This document shows positions 59,708 through 64,000 of a stretch of DNA of 64,000 nt, in pieces; the first letter of the stretch is position 1, and every line of letters starts with the position of its first letter. The notes under the pieces are model-generated. The model saw only the letters and a list, made by a program, of their open reading frames with translations, was not told where the DNA came from and did no database searches. The position numbers and the translations under genes are program-made. Source of the stretch: Gonatopus flavifemur (taxonomy: Eukaryota > Arthropoda > Insecta > Hymenoptera > Dryinidae); assembly GCA_018340375.1 (NCBI GenBank), contig JAFFJZ010000001.1:38246001-38310000 (forward strand), written 5' to 3'.

Positions 59708-60080
59708 ACACTGTAAAAACTTTTTTTATAAATCGACAAAAAGATATCTTCGATTCCTCACAGTGCATAACCCATTCCTTATCCAGCTAGAAGTTGCCCC
59801 TTCTCCAAATTGGCCCATCAAAGGCCCGAACTTGGCCCAGCTAACGCCCACTTGGCACGAGGCAGGGCCTGAGATGTCGAAGAGTTACATTTAGCCCAAA
59901 CTTGATCTACTGTTCGGCCAATATTAGTTCTGCATTGGAAACAAAAGATTGACAAAGCGTGGAACGATGTTATTGTTTTTCATTGTGACCATATTTGAGT
60001 TGACCTACGTTGCGCCACCCTAGCACTCTGATATTGTCAATCCTTATCTGCTATTATTTTGTTTTAGTTCTCAGAATATC
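59708..60080. repeat. Possible third relative of the 2310/32310 repeat
   Basis: CACTGTAAAAAC at the left resembles other element termini. The body is rich in GGCCCA / TGGGCC words; on the minus strand GGGCGTTAGCTGGGCCAAG resembles GGGCGTTAGGCTGGCGCAAG in copy 2. The match is short and the boundaries are not set. Confidence 0.35.
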
Positions 60081-60839
60081 AAACATAGATGTTTCTCTTT
60101 GCAATCAACATCAGTACAAGAGGAGGAATGTCAATTGGAATTGAATTTGAAATGTATGTTCCTCTATTGAATCATTCAAGTAGTAACTTGTAAGTTTTTT
60201 TGTTATTGCTTTATGATTTTTGGTACCGTTGTATTTGATTGATTGTTTCTTTCAATTTTTCGGAGTTCTCCTCATATCCATACAGATTGATATATTTAAG
60301 ATGATCATGTAGCAGATGTATTGAAGAGCACTCGGTATATTCAACTTTAGATGATAAACCATGCCACAGTCAATGACAGGCAATTTGGTATAACTGTCCA
60401 TCAACTGTTTATTAGATGACTCCATCATTGATTGTTTTCTTCATCAGTGATGGACTCCGCTTGTGCCAAATATGAGAAGAAATTATAGTGGTCATCGATT
60501 AGAACTTGAATGGTTATAGTCACATTAGTGAACTTCCTGCACGGGGCAGTATATGAAATCCTCAAAATTATCATCAACCAAATTCAAGCTTCCGATAATC
60601 ATTTTCCAGTCCAAGTGAAATTTCATATAATCCCAAAACTTGGTTCTAAAACGTGATAGAATATATTTTCTGAAACGGGGATCAATCTTTTTCTACGTTC
60701 AAAACAATAGATATCTCATCGCTCGAGTGGTTACGTTTTAGCATCACGATCTTGCCTAGTTTTTCCTTCAGAATATCTATATCTAACCAAAAGTATGTAC
60801 ATCAGCGGTTATGTGATCTTGGTTCAGATAACATGGAAG
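60081..60839. other. Non-coding stretch with no gene seen
   Basis: No repeat, element or exon was recognised. Confidence 0.5.
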
Positions 60840-61690
60840 CCGTGTATAAGAATGAAAGAGAAGCGCACGACACGTTGAGTCGAGTAGACTCGAGTCGCAC
60901 GACTTCACAGAATGTACGAGGAGAAAAGAGCGTGGGTGTTTTCTTCCTTCCTCTTTCTCATCCCTTTACACTCTCCTTTTTTTCAGTTTAAGACGATCAG
61001 TCCCACCGACTTTCCAACACGTACAAAGCGCCGAAAGTATACAAAATCCAACATATAAAAAATTCTTGAGCCAAGACGACCTAAGGATGGCAAGTGAGCC
61101 AACTATTGGAGTATTCCTCTTCCCGTAGCCCTTTCCTCCCTTTTCTGCTCTGCTTACTTTCCATTGCACATACGATCGCACACAGATAAGCGAAAAGACA
61201 CGCGTATAAGAGGTATGTCCCCTATACAGTTTCGATACAAATCCTTCCCCCTGTGTTCTCTTTCCATTTCCATCCTTTATCCTTCTTTCCCTCCAGCATC
61301 TACCGTTCTTTGCAACCCACGATGCTCAGCTCAGCTCAACTGAGCTCAGTTCTCCTCCACTTCTTTGTAATCCAACAAATTCAACTTATTTATATTCAAT
61401 GTGGCGGGTGTTCCCACTGCTCCTACGTGCGATGCACGTACGTATTCCACTAACGCGAACTGCCACCTCTTGTCACCCCTCGCACATATACATCTACACC
61501 TAGTTCTCCCTTTTCCCATCTCCTTTCATCCAACAGCATGTGATGGTGCGTACATGTTTCGTGAGAGTTTATTAGTCGCGTGCTCGCCGTACAAGTATGT
61601 GACCCCATTCGTGTTGAGAATTGCGATGACAATCGAAGAAAGAGACAATGCATGAGGGAAACGTAGGGAGTGAGAGGAGGAATTGCGATG
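60840..61690 (+). other. GC-elevated, CT-rich island with a strong acceptor-like site
   Basis: CACTCTCCTTTTTTTCAG (to 60986) is a strong 3' splice-site consensus on the plus strand, and GCAA|GTGAGC at 61093/61094 is a fair donor. They bound a 107-base block with no long frame. The word TCAGTT at the same place also fits an insect initiator. Further right are a GCTCAGCTCAACTGAGC palindrome (about 61326-61342) and CpG-bearing words (GTGCGATGCACGTACG). A non-coding exon, UTR or promoter are all possible; I cannot choose. Confidence 0.35.
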
Positions 61691-63674
61691 ACTGAGTTTC
61701 TTACGTTATGCCAATGGGTAATATATCACCTTCTCATTCGTACTTTAGGACGGATGAATCGTGATGGACTGAATCCTTGTTGCCAGGATTCTCGAAGTTT
61801 CCGAGTCAATGTGGGTATCGTTAAGGAGTCGTCTTTCAAAGCATCTGAAACGGTTCTCTTGACAAAATATAAATGGCAGCAGATGTTGCATGATTTATAT
61901 CTCTGAATTCATGGTCTGATTCAAAAGTTTATTCTTATGTGGAATTAATATCTCAAAATTGATGGTAATGAATAGTTGGATAATATGGGACACCTTTATT
62001 TCTGAATTTTCGAAATAGGTATAATTTTTAGCATAAAAAAGGTGACTTTTCACACTTTTGACATGGTTATTGCCGCATTATTCTTTGACATTAAAAATTG
62101 AATTTTGTTCGCATGAATTTATGGTGTATGAACTATGAGAAATACAAATCTTTCACAGTTCTCCCTTCAAGAAACACATTATTTTCTTGAGTTATGGATT
62201 TCGATGCTTTTATTCACTTCCTTTGAAAAGGCTTTTAGGAGGTGTCCTCAAGGAATCTTCGCGTGGAAAACCAAACAAGTCCTGAAGGCTGCACATAGAT
62301 TCTCACATTAAGACATCGTATAAACTGTGAAAGTTCTTCAGAAATCTTCAGATATTTATGGTATCTCGTTGAGAATAGATGAATCTTATTTTGGATATGA
62401 TGAAAAGCATATTAATTGCATTGTACTAATAATTCAACTGTGAAAAAATAAATTAATAGAGGTTTTCTAGAAGAATGAATGTGTTCATTTCAATTCATTC
62501 ACGTATAAAGTTCAAATGTACAAATGAATTCCTCTTTAAATGTGCTACTTAGATGTATCGACGTGTAACGAATGTATATATTCTTAGCCGCTGAAATGGC
62601 AAAAAAACAACAATACGTGAAGATGCATTTGTATTCGAAATCAATTTATATTGAACATTCGTTCCACAAAAACGAATGATAGGTATATCAGGCACGAAAT
62701 AATCTTTTGAAAGGTTGACAACATTATTATATTCATACATGTTAATTTTCCCACCAAAGTACACGAATCTTCGAGCCGTACAGACGCCGTGGGTCATTGA
62801 TTTATTGGCTTTGAATCTATAAAATAAATGCTGATTGAAAATCTTTATAGAATTTTCACAGAAACATGGACACATTTACTTTATATTTATCGGATTGATG
62901 CCCATCCTTAATACTGATGAAAAAATGAACCTAATTATTCATATCATATTTCATAATGGTATGAGTTGCATCAATTTCATTCTTCAATGGTCGTGAAGCG
63001 ATAATATGAAGCCAGTCGTAAAAACTGTACGCAGTTTGAATGGAAATAGGTTTGATAAATTTCTGGGAACCGAACGTATTAAACTTTCATGGAATCTTTG
63101 TTGATGTTTCCCTGATTAAATGCGCTGAATAGCAGTCCATATCCTGTTGCACGTGCATGAGTGAAAACAATTTGTTCGCGATAAAGAAATTTCAATATTG
63201 GTTTGAATATGATGATCAACCTTGCGTTCAATTTCAAAGCAACACGGATGAAAAACAGAAAAATTGCAGTGAATTCTATATACTCGGTATCATTGTACGT
63301 TAGTTCAATCATCAACCCTATTTTTGTAAGCAACAAATCGTAGCTGTAACTACACTCGCGTGGTATTGCTATTACGCGTCAAGGATAAGTACTGCAGACA
63401 TTGCATATGCGCAATTCAAAAATTTCATCTCTCATTTTCACAGAGTCGACTGAAGTGAAATTCAGATCAAGTACACTGCGATCTAGGAAAGAACTTCCGC
63501 TTTCAGTACAACTGAAAGTAGAATGATGTCACTTTTAAATAAATTTTATTATAATTTTCGTTTTCGAGAAGAATTTTTGCAGCACTGTAATAAAAAACGT
63601 GATTCAATGAAAGTAAAATTAGTTGAACATTGTAAGTATTTCTTATAACATGTTCTTTCATTTTTTTGTTTCAG
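61691..63674. other. No gene recognised; leads into the splice-site cluster
   Basis: Short frames (for example 62549-62875 minus and 63079-63336 minus) carry no motif. TCTTATAACATG near 63640 contains a branch-point-like TATAAC about 30 bases upstream of the acceptor at 63674. Confidence 0.4.
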
Positions 63675-63719
63675 GTGAGTTATCAATATCTCAACGCTTG
63701 TACAGACTTTTCACAGTTG
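63675..63719 (+). other. Candidate recursive-splice site with RS-exon, or 45-nt microexon
   Basis: A pyrimidine tract (TTCTTTCATTTTTTTGTTT) runs into CAG at 63674, and the next bases are GTGAGT. Together they form an abutting 3'/5' splice site, the ratchet-point motif (pyrimidines, then CAG|GTRAGT) known from long introns of insects and vertebrates. A second strong donor, GTTG|GTAAGT, follows at 63719/63720 and defines a 45-nt segment. That segment is a multiple of three and open in two frames (VSYQYLNACTDFSQL or ELSISQRLYRLFTV). Neither peptide is familiar. It is either an RS-exon that supports recursive splicing or an in-frame cassette microexon of a plus-strand gene whose other exons lie outside the window. 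Confidence 0.55.
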
Positions 63720-64000
63720 GTAAGTCACTGTAATTTTTGGAATGCTACTTTAGTGTTTCAAACAATGGAACAAACATTAATAAAATAATTACAAGGTGCT
63801 GACTTTTTTAATACAGTGATCAAAATAACTGTTGTAGAAGTTTTTATACACAGCATATGAATTTGAATTGATTTGATGCAATTGTAAATTTCATTTGGTG
63901 AGAAGTTTGAGGAAAGATTTCTTCAATCCTCTCCCTTCGATGCGTATTTGGAAGGAATTGTAGTTACTGTTGTATGATGTTGAGCGATTATTTTTGATTA
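63720..64000. other. Downstream of the splice-site cluster, nothing seen
   Basis: AT-rich sequence with no further exon-like block before the window ends. Confidence 0.5.

Overview
The window looks like animal nuclear DNA, most likely from an insect. It is AT-rich, it has no operon-like gene packing, and no reading frame runs past about 200 codons on either strand in 64 kb. It is crowded with short palindromic (foldback/MITE-like) elements. I recognise no protein domain, rRNA or functional tRNA, and no CRISPR array or prokaryotic signal. The taxonomic order cannot be fixed from what I can see; a hymenopteran or other holometabolous insect is only a guess.

The simplest reading is an intergenic region or a piece of a giant intron. 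The one strong gene-related signal is at the right end. A long pyrimidine tract leads to a 3' splice site that abuts a perfect 5' splice site (CAG|GTGAGT at 63674/63675), and a second strong donor (GTAAGT) follows 45 nt later. This is the layout of a recursive-splicing (ratchet) site with its short RS-exon, or of a 45-nt microexon. Either would place the window in a long intron of a plus-strand gene.

Layout. 1-9 kb: a microsatellite, copy 1 of a ~650-bp dispersed repeat (2310-2990), foldbacks at 3034, 5122, 8167 and 8610, and an unrecognised broken coding-like locus at 7013-7852. 9-19 kb: a dense cluster of at least twelve inverted-repeat units, including a GC-rich palindrome (10690-11078), two copies of one hairpin MITE (11206 and 13541) and a 663-bp CCCAGACAGCACTG-ended element (16507). 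19-26 kb: a hAT-type non-autonomous transposon with a perfect 8-bp target duplication (19320-20973), an element carrying a tRNA-like module (22519-23028), and two further TIR elements. 26-30 kb is nearly empty. 30-38 kb: a 1.07-kb foldback with a second tRNA-like B box, repeat copy 2, a MITE beside its right end, a near-perfect 285-bp palindrome and a diverged 880-bp foldback. 43.5-45 kb: a nested structure in which one arm of a palindrome carries an 804-bp insertion while the other arm keeps the empty site. 45-64 kb: sparser repeats, several GC-elevated, pyrimidine-biased islands (40.6, 50.8, 57.4 and 60.8 kb) that may be regulatory or UTR-like, and the splice-site cluster at the end.

No set of genes working together is visible. 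The biology here is mostly mobile DNA. Several groups of elements share terminal sequences but have unrelated interiors (TACACGGAGAAAAA, CCCTGGTGAAAAT, CACAGTAAAAA), which suggests a few transposases mobilising many non-autonomous families. All element boundaries come from reading inverted repeats by eye and may be off by a few bases.
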